From Bordetella ansorpii (GTDB lineage Bacteria > Pseudomonadota > Gammaproteobacteria > Burkholderiales > Burkholderiaceae_B): a stretch of 64,000 nt of DNA. Of this stretch, positions 11,597-20,082 are shown in pieces. Made by a program: the position numbers and the translations under genes. Every line of letters starts with the position of its first letter. The stretch's first letter is position 1. The notes under the pieces are model-generated. The model did no database searches, was not told the origin of the DNA, and saw only the letters and a list, made by a program, of their open reading frames with translations. The stretch spans positions 1 through 64,000 of the forward strand of contig NZ_FKIF01000006.1 of assembly GCF_900078705.1 (NCBI RefSeq), written 5' to 3'.

Positions 11597-11745
11597 TTCG
11601 CCCGGAAACGCTCGGGTCTGGATGGAGCGGTAAAAAAATCGCCCCACGCCACGCCTCGGGCCTGCTGCCGCCCGAAGGCCGGAAAGGCCGCGCCGCCGGG
11701 ACGCGACCCCATTTCTACCCCGCCAGCGATGTCAGCGGAATGACA

Positions 11746-13002
11746 TCACATGTTATCGACCATCGCCCGCCCGAATCCCGAGCAGGACACCTGGTTCGCG
11801 CCCTCGAGCAGGCGCGCGAAGTCATAGGTGACGGTCTTGGTCTTGAAGGTCTTCTCCATGCTGGAGATGATCAGGTCGGCGGCCTCGGTCCAGCCCATGT
11901 GGCGCAACATCATCTCGGCGGACAGGATTTCCGAGCCGGGATTCACATAATCCTTGCCGGCGTACTTGTGCGCGGTGCCATGGGTGGCCTCGAACATGGC
12001 CACGCTGTCGGACACGTTGGCGCCCGGGGCGATCCCCACGCCGCCCACCTGGGCCGACACGGCATCGGAGAGGTAGTCGCCGTTCTGGTTCAGGGTGGCG
12101 ATCACGTCGAATTCGGCCGGACGCAGCAGGCTGCGCTGCATGAAGGCGTCGGCATAGACGTCCTTGATCAGCACGTCGCGGCCCGTGCGCGGGTTCTTCA
12201 GACGACACCACGGGCCGCCGTCGATCACCGTGGCGCCGAACTCTTCGCGCGCCAGGGCATAGCCCCAGTCGCGGAAGCCGCCCTCGGTGAACTGCATCAG
12301 GTTGCCCTTGTGAACCAGCGTGACGGAGGAGCGGTCGTGGTCCAGCGCGTACTGGATCGCCTTGCGCACCAGGCGCTGCGTGCCCTGGCGCGACACCGGC
12401 TTGATGCCGATGGCCGACGTCTCGGGGAAGCGGATCTTCTTCACGCCCAGCTTGTCCTGCAGGAAGCCGATGAGCTGCCGGGCCTGCTCCGACTCGGCCT
12501 TGTACTCGATGCCCGCGTACAGGTCTTCGGAGTTTTCGCGGAAGATGACCATGTTGGTCTTCTCGGGCTGCCGCACGGGCGAAGGCACGCCATGGAAATA
12601 ACGCACCGGCCGCACACACGCGTACAGGTCGAGCTGCTGGCGCAGCGCCACGTTCAGCGAGCGGATGCCGCCGCTGGTGGGCACGGCCAGCGGCCCCTTG
12701 AACGAGACCACGTAGTCGCGGACGATCCGCAGCGTCTCTTCGGGCAGCCAGGTGTCGGCGCCATAGACGCGCGTGGCCTTCTCGCCGGCATAGACTTCCA
12801 TCCAGTGGATCTGGCGGCCGCCGCCGTAGGCCTTCTTCACGGCGGCGTCGACGACGTGGATCATCACGGGCGTGATGTCGGCGCCGGTGCCATCGCCTTC
12901 GATGTAGGGAATGACGACCTGATCCGGGACGGCCAGCGCGCCATCCGCGCCGACGGTGATCTTCCCGCCCTCGGCGGGAACCTTGACGTGTTGGTAAGAC
13001 AT
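11746..13002 (-). CDS. icd: NADP-dependent isocitrate dehydrogenase, dimeric type
   Basis: A 418-residue protein closely following E. coli Icd: the PYIEGDGTG opening, [26 protein letters not shown] at the substrate loop, [14 protein letters not shown], and the metal-binding [10 protein letters not shown] segment. The GGIRS serine corresponds to Ser113 of E. coli, the residue phosphorylated by AceK; no aceK is in this window. ATG 13002 follows a GGAG a few bases upstream and starts the normal [10 protein letters not shown]-terminus. The longer open frame up to 13125 is untranslated leader. The same reaction is coded by the unrelated monomeric enzyme immediately downstream. Confidence 0.96.
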   Translation of the reverse strand: MSYQHVKVPAEGGKITVGADGALAVPDQVVIPYIEGDGTGADITPVMIHVVDAAVKKAYGGGRQIHWMEVYAGEKATRVYGADTWLPEETLRIVRDYVVSFKGPLAVPTSGGIRSLNVALRQQLDLYACVRPVRYFHGVPSPVRQPEKTNMVIFRENSEDLYAGIEYKAESEQARQLIGFLQDKLGVKKIRFPETSAIGIKPVSRQGTQRLVRKAIQYALDHDRSSVTLVHKGNLMQFTEGGFRDWGYALAREEFGATVIDGGPWCRLKNPRTGRDVLIKDVYADAFMQRSLLRPAEFDVIATLNQNGDYLSDAVSAQVGGVGIAPGANVSDSVAMFEATHGTAHKYAGKDYVNPGSEILSAEMMLRHMGWTEAADLIISSMEKTFKTKTVTYDFARLLEGANQVSCSGFGRAMVDNM

Positions 13003-13157
13003 GGATGCTCCAGGGCGGAATCCAGCCATTCTATCTCGCCCTGTGGGCGGCCCGGGCCGTCGCCGCCCGGCCCGATGCGGCGCCGTGCAAACCGAGGGCG
13101 TAAAATGCACATTCCCTGACCGCATTGCCCGGCGCCCGGCGCCGGTCGGACCTCCCG

Positions 13158-13583
13158 ATGTTCAATCCTTCCCGCGAACAGGTTCGCGAATTCTTCATCC
13201 AATCCTGGCGCAAGCACCGCGCCAACGAAGTGCTGACGCCGCTGGAAGCCATGGCGCTGGACTGGATGATCGAACACCCCGAATACCACGCCGACCTGGA
13301 AAGCCCCGGCGCGATGGAAGAGGAATACCCGGTCGAGAAAGGCCGCACCAATCCCTTCCTGCACCTGTCGATGCACCTGGCCATCGCCGAGCAACTGTCC
13401 ATCGACCACCCGCGCGGCATCCGGACGGCCTACCAGCAGTTGGTGGCGCGCAGCGATGCCCACCAGGCCGCCCACGACATCATGGACTGTCTGGGACAGG
13501 TCGTCTGGGAAGCGCAGCGCCTGGGCACGCCGCTGGACAGCGACGCGTATATCGAGCTGATCCGGCAACGGGCCGGCAAATAA
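13158..13583 (+). CDS. DUF1841 family protein
   Basis: A 141-residue protein starting [19 protein letters not shown], with [13 protein letters not shown] and [24 protein letters not shown], the hallmarks of DUF1841, a family common in beta- and gammaproteobacteria with no known function. It has conserved histidines ([27 protein letters not shown]) that could bind metal, but this is only inference. It is divergent from icd. A TAAAAT at 13101-13106 may be its -10 box. Start at ATG 13158. Confidence 0.85.
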   Translation: MFNPSREQVREFFIQSWRKHRANEVLTPLEAMALDWMIEHPEYHADLESPGAMEEEYPVEKGRTNPFLHLSMHLAIAEQLSIDHPRGIRTAYQQLVARSDAHQAAHDIMDCLGQVVWEAQRLGTPLDSDAYIELIRQRAGK

Positions 13584-13653
13584 GCAAGTCGGCTCCCGGC
13601 AGGAAGCGATCGGTCCTGGATGTCTTGATAATCGCGGGGTGTGAACACAGGCC

Positions 13654-13675
13654 GACCCCGCCTGATGGCGGGGTC
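13654..13675 (+). terminator. Hairpin after the DUF1841 gene
   Basis: Perfect 9-bp stem GACCCCGCC/GGCGGGGTC with a TGAT loop, then TTGCCTTG on the plus strand. The T-tract is weak. It sits between convergent genes. Confidence 0.55.
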
Positions 13676-13703
13676 TTGCCTTGTGCCGGCAACCACGCGG
13701 GCT

Positions 13704-14066
13704 TTACTTTCTGACGCCCAATCCACTGGGCAGCGACGCCAGCCATGCCGATACGTTGGCGATGTCCTGGTCCGACATCTGCGCGGCGAAGGCGCCCATG
13801 ATGGGGTTCTTGCGCACATTGGCCGTGGCCGGGCTGCTGGACCCGCCACGCTTGTAGGCCTTCAGCGCATGCGCCAGGTAATCGGCATGCTGCCCCGCCA
13901 GGATCGGGTACTCGGGCTGGACCGCCGTCTTGGCGTCGGCGCCATGGCAGGACGCACAGTTCATCTTGTCGAACACCGCTTTACCGGCGGCGAGATCCTG
14001 CGCCTGCGACGGCAGGGCGGACACGGCAACGAGAATACCCGTCAGGGCAAAGATAGCGCGTTTCAT
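13704..14066 (-). CDS. Small periplasmic c-type cytochrome (class I, c4/c5-like)
   Basis: 120 residues. A signal peptide (residues 1-22, ending SQAQ) precedes a single heme motif, CASCH at 37-41. A C-terminal NPIMGAFAAQMSDQDIANVSAWL segment supplies the probable axial Met. In the family these proteins carry electrons to terminal oxidases or other periplasmic partners. It begins 13 bases after the stop of a second small cytochrome c, so the two are co-transcribed. The physiological partner is not visible nearby. ATG 14066 begins the signal peptide; the upstream extension of the frame is not signal-like. Confidence 0.9.
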   Translation of the reverse strand: MKRAIFALTGILVAVSALPSQAQDLAAGKAVFDKMNCASCHGADAKTAVQPEYPILAGQHADYLAHALKAYKRGGSSSPATANVRKNPIMGAFAAQMSDQDIANVSAWLASLPSGLGVRK

Positions 14067-14079
14067 GTGTCGGCCCCGA

Positions 14080-14475
14080 TCACTTGAGGTTGCTGTAGTA
14101 GGCCGCCAGATCGGCGATGTCCTGGTCGGACAGGCTGCCCGCGATCGCATCCATCGTGGGATGGCTGCGCGCGCCCTTCTTGTATTCGTTCAGCGCGGCC
14201 TCGATGTACCTGGCGTTCTGGCCCGCGATCATGGGCACGTGGTACAGCTCGGGAAACGAGGCCTTGTAGCCGGGAATGCCGTGGCACCCGATGCACATGG
14301 ACACCTTGTCGCGCGCGTTCTGCACGTTGCCCGTGATGGGCGCGGCCGCTGGTGCCGCCGCGGCGGAGGGCGCCGCGGGGGCCGCCGCCTGGGCCTTTGC
14401 CGGGGCGGCGATGGCACAGGTGGCCACCAGGACGAACAGGGGCGCCAGGCGCACCAGGGGTAATCTCAACTTCAT
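14080..14475 (-). CDS. Small periplasmic c-type cytochrome with Ala/Pro-rich linker
   Basis: 131 residues. A signal peptide (about 1-28) is followed by an Ala/Pro-rich linker (30-47), heme motif CIGCH at 61-65, and a SHPTMDAIAGSLSDQDIADLAAYYSNL end with the probable Met ligand. It resembles its downstream neighbour and the two may derive from a split di-heme c4 cytochrome: c4 proteins have two such halves on one chain. The linker may tether or space the heme domain. First gene of a two-gene minus-strand operon, divergent from the MoxR/VWA pair. Confidence 0.9.
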   Translation of the reverse strand: MKLRLPLVRLAPLFVLVATCAIAAPAKAQAAAPAAPSAAAAPAAAPITGNVQNARDKVSMCIGCHGIPGYKASFPELYHVPMIAGQNARYIEAALNEYKKGARSHPTMDAIAGSLSDQDIADLAAYYSNLK

Positions 14476-14633
14476 CGGTCTGTCTCTTCTCTAGTAGGAA
14501 TAATGATGACTGAAGCTGGGCTGCTGGCGGCGGGGTGCCCCGGCCGGCAAACGGGTGGATTGTACGATAATTGATCAGGGTCCATACTGTAGACGACCCC
14601 TGCCGCAGGGTTCCTCAACGACTTCGCCGCCAC

Positions 14634-15509
14634 ATGTCCGTTCATCCCGAATCCCAGACCTCCACCCGCTTCGAAGGCACCGACCGCTACGTCGCCACCG
14701 ACGATCTGAAACTGGCCGTGAACGCGGCGCTCACCCTGCAGCGCCCCCTGCTGATCAAGGGCGAGCCCGGCACCGGCAAGACCATGCTGGCCGAGGAAGT
14801 GGCGCGCGCGCTGGGCCGGCCGCTGATGCAGTGGCACATCAAGTCCACCACCAAGGCGCACCAGGGCCTGTACGAATACGATGCCGTCTCGCGCCTGCGC
14901 GATTCGCAACTGGGCGACGAGAAGGTGCGCGACATCCGCAACTACATCGTCCGCGGCACGCTGTGGCAGGCCTTCGAGTCCGACGAGCCCGTGGTGGTGC
15001 TGATCGACGAGATCGACAAGGCCGACATCGAATTCCCCAACGACCTGCTGCGCGAACTCGACCGCATGGAATTCCATGTGTACGAAACGCAGCAGACCGT
15101 GGTGGCGCGCCACCGTCCGCTGGTCATCATCACGTCGAACAACGAGAAAGACCTGCCCGACGCCTTCCTGCGCCGCTGCTTCTTCCACTACATCCGCTTC
15201 CCCGACCGCGACACCATGCGCGACATCGTGGGCGTGCATTTCCCCGACCTGAAGCAGGACGTGCTGCGCGCCGCCATGGACACCTTCTTCGCGCTGCGCG
15301 AGGCGCCCGGCCTGAAGAAGAAACCGTCGACGTCCGAGTTGCTGGACTGGCTGCGCCTGCTGCTGGCCGAGGACGCCAGCGCCGCGCAGATCGACGCGCA
15401 CGCGGCCACGGCCGTGCCCATGCTGGCCGGCGCCCTGCTGAAGAACGAACAGGACATGCAGTTGCTCGAACGCCTGGCCGCGATGACACGCGGCGGACAG
15501 CGCCGCTAG
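14634..15509 (+). CDS. MoxR-family AAA+ ATPase
   Basis: 291 residues. Walker A GEPGTGKT lies near residues 43-50, and Walker B VVLIDEIDKAD near 122-132, with sensor-1 ITSNNEKDLPDAFLRRC. The MoxR-type arrangement is clear. In known cases MoxR ATPases work with a VWA-domain protein as a chaperone pair that matures a metalloenzyme or membrane complex, as CoxD/CoxE do for CO dehydrogenase. The VWA partner follows 19 bases after the stop. No obvious client enzyme is in the window; the divergent cytochromes c are candidates by position only. ATG 14634 is used because the longer frame start lacks family support. Confidence 0.92.
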   Translation: MSVHPESQTSTRFEGTDRYVATDDLKLAVNAALTLQRPLLIKGEPGTGKTMLAEEVARALGRPLMQWHIKSTTKAHQGLYEYDAVSRLRDSQLGDEKVRDIRNYIVRGTLWQAFESDEPVVVLIDEIDKADIEFPNDLLRELDRMEFHVYETQQTVVARHRPLVIITSNNEKDLPDAFLRRCFFHYIRFPDRDTMRDIVGVHFPDLKQDVLRAAMDTFFALREAPGLKKKPSTSELLDWLRLLLAEDASAAQIDAHAATAVPMLAGALLKNEQDMQLLERLAAMTRGGQRR

Positions 15510-15528
15510 ACCCCGACGCGGCGGCGCC

Positions 15529-16701
15529 ATGCTGATCGACTTCTTCTACCACCTGCGCGCGCACAAGCTGCCCGTGTCCGTGCAGGAATACCTGACGCTG
15601 GTCGGCGCGCTGCGCACCGACGTGATGTCGCCCACGCTGGACGAGTTCTACTTCCTGGCGCGCGCCGCGCTGGTCAAGGACGAGTCGCTGTACGACCGCT
15701 ACGACAAGGCCTTCGGCGCGTATTACCGCGGCATCGAGGCCGCCCTGCCCGCTGGCCGCGACATCCCCATCGACTGGCTGATCAAGCAGTTCGAGAAGAG
15801 CCTGACGCCCGAGGAAAAAGCCGCGATCCAGAAGCACGGCTGGGACAAGCTGATGGAGCTGTTCAAGGAGCGGCTGGAAGAGCAGAAGGAACGCCACGCC
15901 GGCGGCAGCAAGTGGATCGGCACGGGCGGCACCTCGCCGTTCGGCAACGGCGGCTATCACCCCGAAGGCATCCGCGTGGGCGGCGATTCCGCCGGCAACC
16001 GCACCGGCATCAAGGTGTGGGACATGCGGCAGTTCCGCGACTACGACGATCAGGTCGAGCTGGGCACGCGCAACTTCAAGGTCGCGCTGCGCCGCCTGCG
16101 GCGCTTCGCGCGCGACGGCGCCGACCTGGAGCTGGACCTGGACGACACCATCGCCAGCACCGCGCGCAACGCAGGGCATCTCGATCTGCGGCTGGTGCCC
16201 GAAAAGCGCAACAACGTGAAGGTGCTGATGCTGCTGGACGTGGGCGGCAGCATGGACGACCACATCGCGCGCGTGGAGGAACTGTTCTCGGCCGCGCGCA
16301 GCGAGTTCCGCAATCTCGAGGTCTATTACTTCCACAACTGCCCGTACGAAAACCTGTGGCAGAGCAACCGGCGCCGCAACACCGAACGCTTCGAGACCTG
16401 GGACATCCTGCGCCGCTTCAATGGCGATTGGCGGTTGATCATCGTGGGGGACGCGACGATGAGCCCGTATGAGATCCTGCAACCGGGCGGCTCGGTCGAG
16501 CACTACAACAAGGAAACCGGCGCGGTGTGGATGCGCCGGCTGCTGGATGCGTGGCCGAAATCGGTTTGGCTGAATCCCGAGCCGACGGCGTCATGGCAGT
16601 ACCGCCAGTCGATCGCGCTGATGCGCGACATCATGCAGGATCGCATGTTTCCGGTGACGGTGGCGGGGCTGGAGCAGGCGATGCGGTTGCTGTCGAAGTA
16701 A
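15529..16701 (+). CDS. VWA domain (CoxE-like) protein
   Basis: 390 residues. An N-terminal region matches the CoxE/YehP-like family; a VWA domain follows, beginning KVLMLLDVGGSMDDH near residue 230. The metal-binding MIDAS motif reads DVGGS where the common form is DxSxS, so the first serine is replaced by glycine as in many CoxE homologs. A Gly/Ser-rich hinge (GTGGTSPFGNGGYHPEG) separates the two parts. It is co-transcribed with the MoxR ATPase upstream and probably forms its partner. Function beyond this is unknown. Confidence 0.88.
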   Translation: MLIDFFYHLRAHKLPVSVQEYLTLVGALRTDVMSPTLDEFYFLARAALVKDESLYDRYDKAFGAYYRGIEAALPAGRDIPIDWLIKQFEKSLTPEEKAAIQKHGWDKLMELFKERLEEQKERHAGGSKWIGTGGTSPFGNGGYHPEGIRVGGDSAGNRTGIKVWDMRQFRDYDDQVELGTRNFKVALRRLRRFARDGADLELDLDDTIASTARNAGHLDLRLVPEKRNNVKVLMLLDVGGSMDDHIARVEELFSAARSEFRNLEVYYFHNCPYENLWQSNRRRNTERFETWDILRRFNGDWRLIIVGDATMSPYEILQPGGSVEHYNKETGAVWMRRLLDAWPKSVWLNPEPTASWQYRQSIALMRDIMQDRMFPVTVAGLEQAMRLLSK

Positions 16702-16756
16702 TTGCGCTTGGGCTCGCTGCAGGACTGCCGCAACAGCAGCAGCATCCCGAGATACG

Positions 16757-17131
16757 TCAGGCGGTCTCGTCGGCCGTGAACTTGGCGAAATCGTGCGTGT
16801 ACGTCACGGTGACGCCATGCTTCGTGCACACCATGTCCCGCTCCAGGTCCAGGTCGATCAGCAGGTCTTCGCCGCGCAAGCCCTGCCACATGGCGAGATA
16901 GCGGTACGAGCCGAACTTGCGGCCAGACTTCAGCGCACGCTCCACGCCGCCACGCCACGGCAGGATGACCAGCTCGCCTCGCACGGCGGCGGCGGCCAGC
17001 TCGGGGCGTTCTCTTGCCATGTCGCGGCCACGTTCCCACGCGGCGATGACACCCCAGTCTTCTGCCAGCCAGAGTTGGTCCACGGGCAGGCTGCCGCGTG
17101 CGGGCGTGTCGATGGGTCGTTGCAGTCTCAT
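16757..17131 (-). CDS. Uncharacterised 124-residue protein, partner of the HTH protein (toxin-like position)
   Basis: I do not recognise this protein. It is Arg/Glu-rich with several Trp residues (QLWLAEDWGVIAAWERG; ILPWRGG) and a YLAMWQGLRGEDLLIDLDLERD core; there is no signal peptide or membrane helix. Its start codon overlaps the stop of the upstream HTH gene by ATGA, so translation is coupled. A small HTH gene followed by an overlapping small gene is the layout of toxin-antitoxin or regulator-effector pairs, but nothing in the text identifies a known toxin fold. The function is open. Confidence 0.6.
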   Translation of the reverse strand: MRLQRPIDTPARGSLPVDQLWLAEDWGVIAAWERGRDMARERPELAAAAVRGELVILPWRGGVERALKSGRKFGSYRYLAMWQGLRGEDLLIDLDLERDMVCTKHGVTVTYTHDFAKFTADETA

Positions 17132-17484
17132 GCTGCCATTGCCAGAATTCGGAATTCGGTCGCCTTGGCTACAGGTCGAACCACGTTTCGCTCGCGCATC
17201 AGATCCACGATACCGTAGTTGGACAGGGTTTTCAGCGTGCGGGACAGATTGCTTGGCCTACGCCCGGTGGCCTGCGCCAACGCAGCGATGGATGCAGGTT
17301 GCGTTTCAATAATCACGCGCAGCAGTGCGCGGTTCTCATCGCTGAGAACCTCGGCCAGCGACCTCATCGAGGTGAACCAGATTTTGGGCTCGCCCGCCTT
17401 GGGCTTGTAGTCCCCACGGGCGATAGCCAGCACTCGATCACGAATTTTCTCTTGCGGCATGATGCCGATGACGACGGACTTCAT
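17128..17484 (-). CDS. HTH transcriptional regulator (HVO_A0114-like, MarR-type winged helix)
   Basis: 118 residues. The segment from ENRALLRVIIETQPASIAALAQATGRRPSNLSRTLKTLSNYGIVDL (about residues 55-100) is a winged helix-turn-helix of the sort called HVO_A0114-family DNA-binding protein. Those proteins are often found as the antitoxin-like member of two-gene modules. I chose ATG 17484 (MKSVVIGIMPQEK); an in-frame upstream ATG exists at 17541 but adds a Cys/His-containing stretch with no family match. The gene shares a 4-base overlap with the next gene. Upstream DNA is unusually AT-rich for this window. Confidence 0.75.
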   Translation of the reverse strand: MKSVVIGIMPQEKIRDRVLAIARGDYKPKAGEPKIWFTSMRSLAEVLSDENRALLRVIIETQPASIAALAQATGRRPSNLSRTLKTLSNYGIVDLMRERNVVRPVAKATEFRILAMAA

Positions 17485-17585
17485 GACGTTCTCACTCTCG
17501 CTAATGTGCGGTCTGCATCCGCGAAAAAAATCAATCAACAACTGCTGAGCGTCCCTAAAGGCGTAAGGAACGCCCTTGTCCCTCG

Positions 17586-17621
17586 CATGCCGATGCTTAT
17601 GGTCATAGGCATGGATATGCC
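17586..17621. repeat. Cluster of GGCAT/ATGCC inverted half-sites
   Basis: CATGCC (17586-17591), GGCATG (17608-17613) and ATGCC (17617-17621) form two overlapping inverted pairs about 100 bases before the HTH gene. A possible autoregulatory site; weak. Confidence 0.3.
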
Positions 17622-17698
17622 CCGCATATATGATTCAGCGTAATCTGGCTAGCGGCGCCTCTCGCTGCTATTCTGAACAATCAGACCGTTTCCGGCTA

Positions 17699-18256
17699 TC
17701 AGCCATCCACCGGCCGGTCCGGCGTATCCAGCGTCAACTGGTAGAACGCCAGATCCAGCCAGCGCCCGAACTTGAAGCCCGCCTGGCTGATCGTGCCCGA
17801 ATGCACGAAGCCCAGCTTCTCGTGCAGTTTGATGCTGCCCGCATTGCTGGCGTCGATGCCGCCCACCAGCACATGCACCTGGTTCTTGCGCGCGGCGTCG
17901 ATCATCACGCGCATCAGTGCCTCGCCCAAGCCAAGGCCGCGAAAACGCTGGTCGACGTAAACCGAATGTTCCACCGAGTACTTGAACGCCGGAAATGCGC
18001 GGAACGTGCCATAGCTGGCGAAGCCCATCAGTTCGCCCTCGGCATTCTCGTAGCCCAGCACCGGAAAGCCGCCCGCGGCCTTCACCTGGAACCAGGTTTC
18101 CATGGACTGCATCGTGCGCGGTTTGTAGTCGTACAGCGCGGTGGTATTGACGATCGCGTCGTTCAGGATGGCCAGGATGGCGGCCGCGTGGCGGTCGTAG
18201 GTGCATGACACCAGCGTGGCGCCGGCGGGGCCAGATGTTTGGGCGGAGTCGTTCAT
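17699..18256 (-). CDS. GNAT N-acetyltransferase, phosphinothricin acetyltransferase (PAT)-like
   Basis: 185 residues. It has the Pat/Bar-family layout: AAILAILNDAIVNTTALYDYKPRTMQSMETWF at the N-terminus, GFASYGTFRAFPAFKYSVEHSVYVDQRFRGLGLGEALM in the acetyl-CoA motif A region (the RGLGLG loop near residue 110), and ASNAGSIKLHEKLGFVHSGT near the end. Family members acetylate the amino group of phosphinothricin, methionine sulfoximine or similar glutamate analogs. The true substrate here is not known. Start ATG 18256; longer frame starts are not supported. Confidence 0.87.
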   Translation of the reverse strand: MNDSAQTSGPAGATLVSCTYDRHAAAILAILNDAIVNTTALYDYKPRTMQSMETWFQVKAAGGFPVLGYENAEGELMGFASYGTFRAFPAFKYSVEHSVYVDQRFRGLGLGEALMRVMIDAARKNQVHVLVGGIDASNAGSIKLHEKLGFVHSGTISQAGFKFGRWLDLAFYQLTLDTPDRPVDG

Positions 18257-18423
18257 GGCAAGGGCACGGATGATCGGACGGGTTAGACGCGGGATTGTAG
18301 GCCCGACGAGGCAGGCCGGATCGCGCCGCCGCCCAAGCAGGCGGACATGACCCAACCCATGGCAATACGAAGTCACGTCTTGGCTGGCGCACGCGCCAGG
18401 CCAAAGCTATACGCCGCACTGCG

Positions 18424-19239
18424 TCAGATCAGCGCCTGCCTGACCCGATGCGACACCCACTCCGCCACGAACACCGTGGCCAGGATGGCCGCGAAGATCA
18501 CCGTGACCTGCGGCCAGGCCAGCGTGTCTACCGAAGCCGCCAGCGGCAGGCCGATGCCGCCCGCCCCCACGATGCCCAGCACGGTGGATTCGCGGATGTT
18601 GATGTCCCAGCGGTAGACCGTGGTGCCCACCAGCGCGGGCAGGATCTGCGGCACCACGGCATAGGCCAGCACCTGCGGCCGGCTGGCGCCGGTGGCGGTG
18701 ACGGCCTCGACCTGGCGCACGTCGATCTCCTCGATGGCCTCGTACATCAGCTTGCCGACGAAGCCGATGGAGCGCAGCGCGATGGCGATGATGCCGGCCA
18801 GCACGCCCGGCCCCACCACCGTCACCAGCAGCATGGCCCAGATCAGCGAGTTGATGGAGCGCGACGCCACGATGATGCCCAGCGCCACCGGTCGCAGCGC
18901 CAGCCGGCTGGGCGTGGTGTTGCGCGCCGCCAGGAAGGCCACCGGCACCGCGATGGCCGCGCTGATGGCGGTCCCCAGCGTGGCGATGTTCAAGGTGTCC
19001 CACAGCGGCTGCCAGAGCTTGTCCAGATAGCTCCAGCGCGGCGGCCACATGCGCGAGACCATGTCCCACCCGGCGGCCGGCGCGTCGGCGGCGAAGGCCC
19101 AGATGGTGTTGCCGGACATCAGTTGCCAGCCCCAGGCGAACACCAGGGCGGCGATCATCCAGCCCAGCCAGGCCCAGCGCTGCTGCGCGGGGGTACGGCG
19201 GCGCCAGACGGGCACGGCAGGCATCGTCGGAGTGTTCAC
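18424..19239 (-). CDS. phnE: Phosphonate-type ABC transporter permease PhnE (second copy)
   Basis: 271-residue inner-membrane permease of the PhnE family: an initial helix near residues 25-43, then the BPD_transp_1 core with the coupling loop EAVTATGASRPQVLAYAVVPQILPALVGT and the PhnE-typical YRWDINIRESTVLGIVGAGGIG. It is the last of four genes; its ATG overlaps the stop of the previous permease gene (ATGA). Two permeases suggest a heterodimeric channel. The solute may be phosphonate, phosphite or a phosphate ester; sequence does not say. Confidence 0.92.
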   Translation of the reverse strand: MNTPTMPAVPVWRRRTPAQQRWAWLGWMIAALVFAWGWQLMSGNTIWAFAADAPAAGWDMVSRMWPPRWSYLDKLWQPLWDTLNIATLGTAISAAIAVPVAFLAARNTTPSRLALRPVALGIIVASRSINSLIWAMLLVTVVGPGVLAGIIAIALRSIGFVGKLMYEAIEEIDVRQVEAVTATGASRPQVLAYAVVPQILPALVGTTVYRWDINIRESTVLGIVGAGGIGLPLAASVDTLAWPQVTVIFAAILATVFVAEWVSHRVRQALI

Positions 19240-20030
19240 AGGAACCTCCGCCGCACGTGCCCCGAGGCGTATTCACACAGCATCACGATGGCGATGATCA
19301 GCAGGAGGATCGCGGCGGCCGTCTCGAACTCATAGCGGTCGAAGGCCGTGTTCAGCGTGGCGCCGATGCCGCCCGCGCCCACGATGCCGATGATGGCGGC
19401 CTCGCGGAAATTGATGTCCAGGCGGTACAGCGACAGGCCGATCATGCGCGGCATGACCTGCGGCTGCACGGCATATACGATCCACTGCGGCCAGGCGGCG
19501 CCGGTGGCGCGCACGGCCTCCAGTTGGCCACGGTCGGCCGTCTCGATCTCTTCGGCCAGCAGCTTGCCCAGGAATCCCATCGACGCGATCACCAGCGTCA
19601 GCATGCCGGCCAGCGGGCCGAAGCCGAACATCTTCACCAGCAGGATGGCGATGATGAGTTCGGGAAACGCGCGCGAGGCGGCGATGAAGCCCCGGCACAC
19701 CGCGTATACCGGCAGCGGGCTGATGTTGCGCGCCGCCCCCAGCCCGATCGGGATGCTCAGCACGATGCCGATGGCGGTGGACACGACGGCCATCGCCACG
19801 CTTTCCAGGATGCCCTCGCTGATCTCGCGCCAGCGGGTGATGAAATCCGGATGCGCGAACGCGGCCACGAAGCGCCAGCCGCGCACCAGGCCTTCGGCGA
19901 CGCGGTTCCAGTCGACGTGGATGGAACCCAGCGCGGCGGCCAGGTACAGGGCCGCCAGCAGCCACAGTCCGTAGCGCAGCGCCGCTGAACGGATGAAGGG
20001 CGGCCGGCGCCAGTGCAGCGGCGCGCTCAC
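19236..20030 (-). CDS. phnE: Phosphonate-type ABC transporter permease PhnE (first copy)
   Basis: 264-residue PhnE-like permease with the same coupling loop (EAVRATGAAWPQWIVYAVQPQVMPRMIGLSLY) and RLDINFREAAIIGIVGAGGIGA. I set the start at GTG 20030 because an unusually complete Shine-Dalgarno sequence lies 7 bases before it. The in-frame ATG at 20057 has no such site. The distance to the phnC stop is 52 bases. It overlaps the next permease gene by 4 bases. Confidence 0.92.
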   Translation of the reverse strand: MSAPLHWRRPPFIRSAALRYGLWLLAALYLAAALGSIHVDWNRVAEGLVRGWRFVAAFAHPDFITRWREISEGILESVAMAVVSTAIGIVLSIPIGLGAARNISPLPVYAVCRGFIAASRAFPELIIAILLVKMFGFGPLAGMLTLVIASMGFLGKLLAEEIETADRGQLEAVRATGAAWPQWIVYAVQPQVMPRMIGLSLYRLDINFREAAIIGIVGAGGIGATLNTAFDRYEFETAAAILLLIIAIVMLCEYASGHVRRRFL

Positions 20031-20043
20031 AGGATCACCTCCT
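20031..20043 (-). promoter_or_regulatory. Near-perfect Shine-Dalgarno sequence that fixes a GTG start
   Basis: The minus strand reads AGGAGGTGATCCT, complementary to the 16S rRNA 3' end over at least ten bases, just before GTG 20030. It probably offsets the weak start codon and the lack of overlap with phnC. Confidence 0.75.
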
Positions 20044-20082
20044 GCGCATGCCGGCATTGGCTCTCGCGTCGGCTCGACCTGC

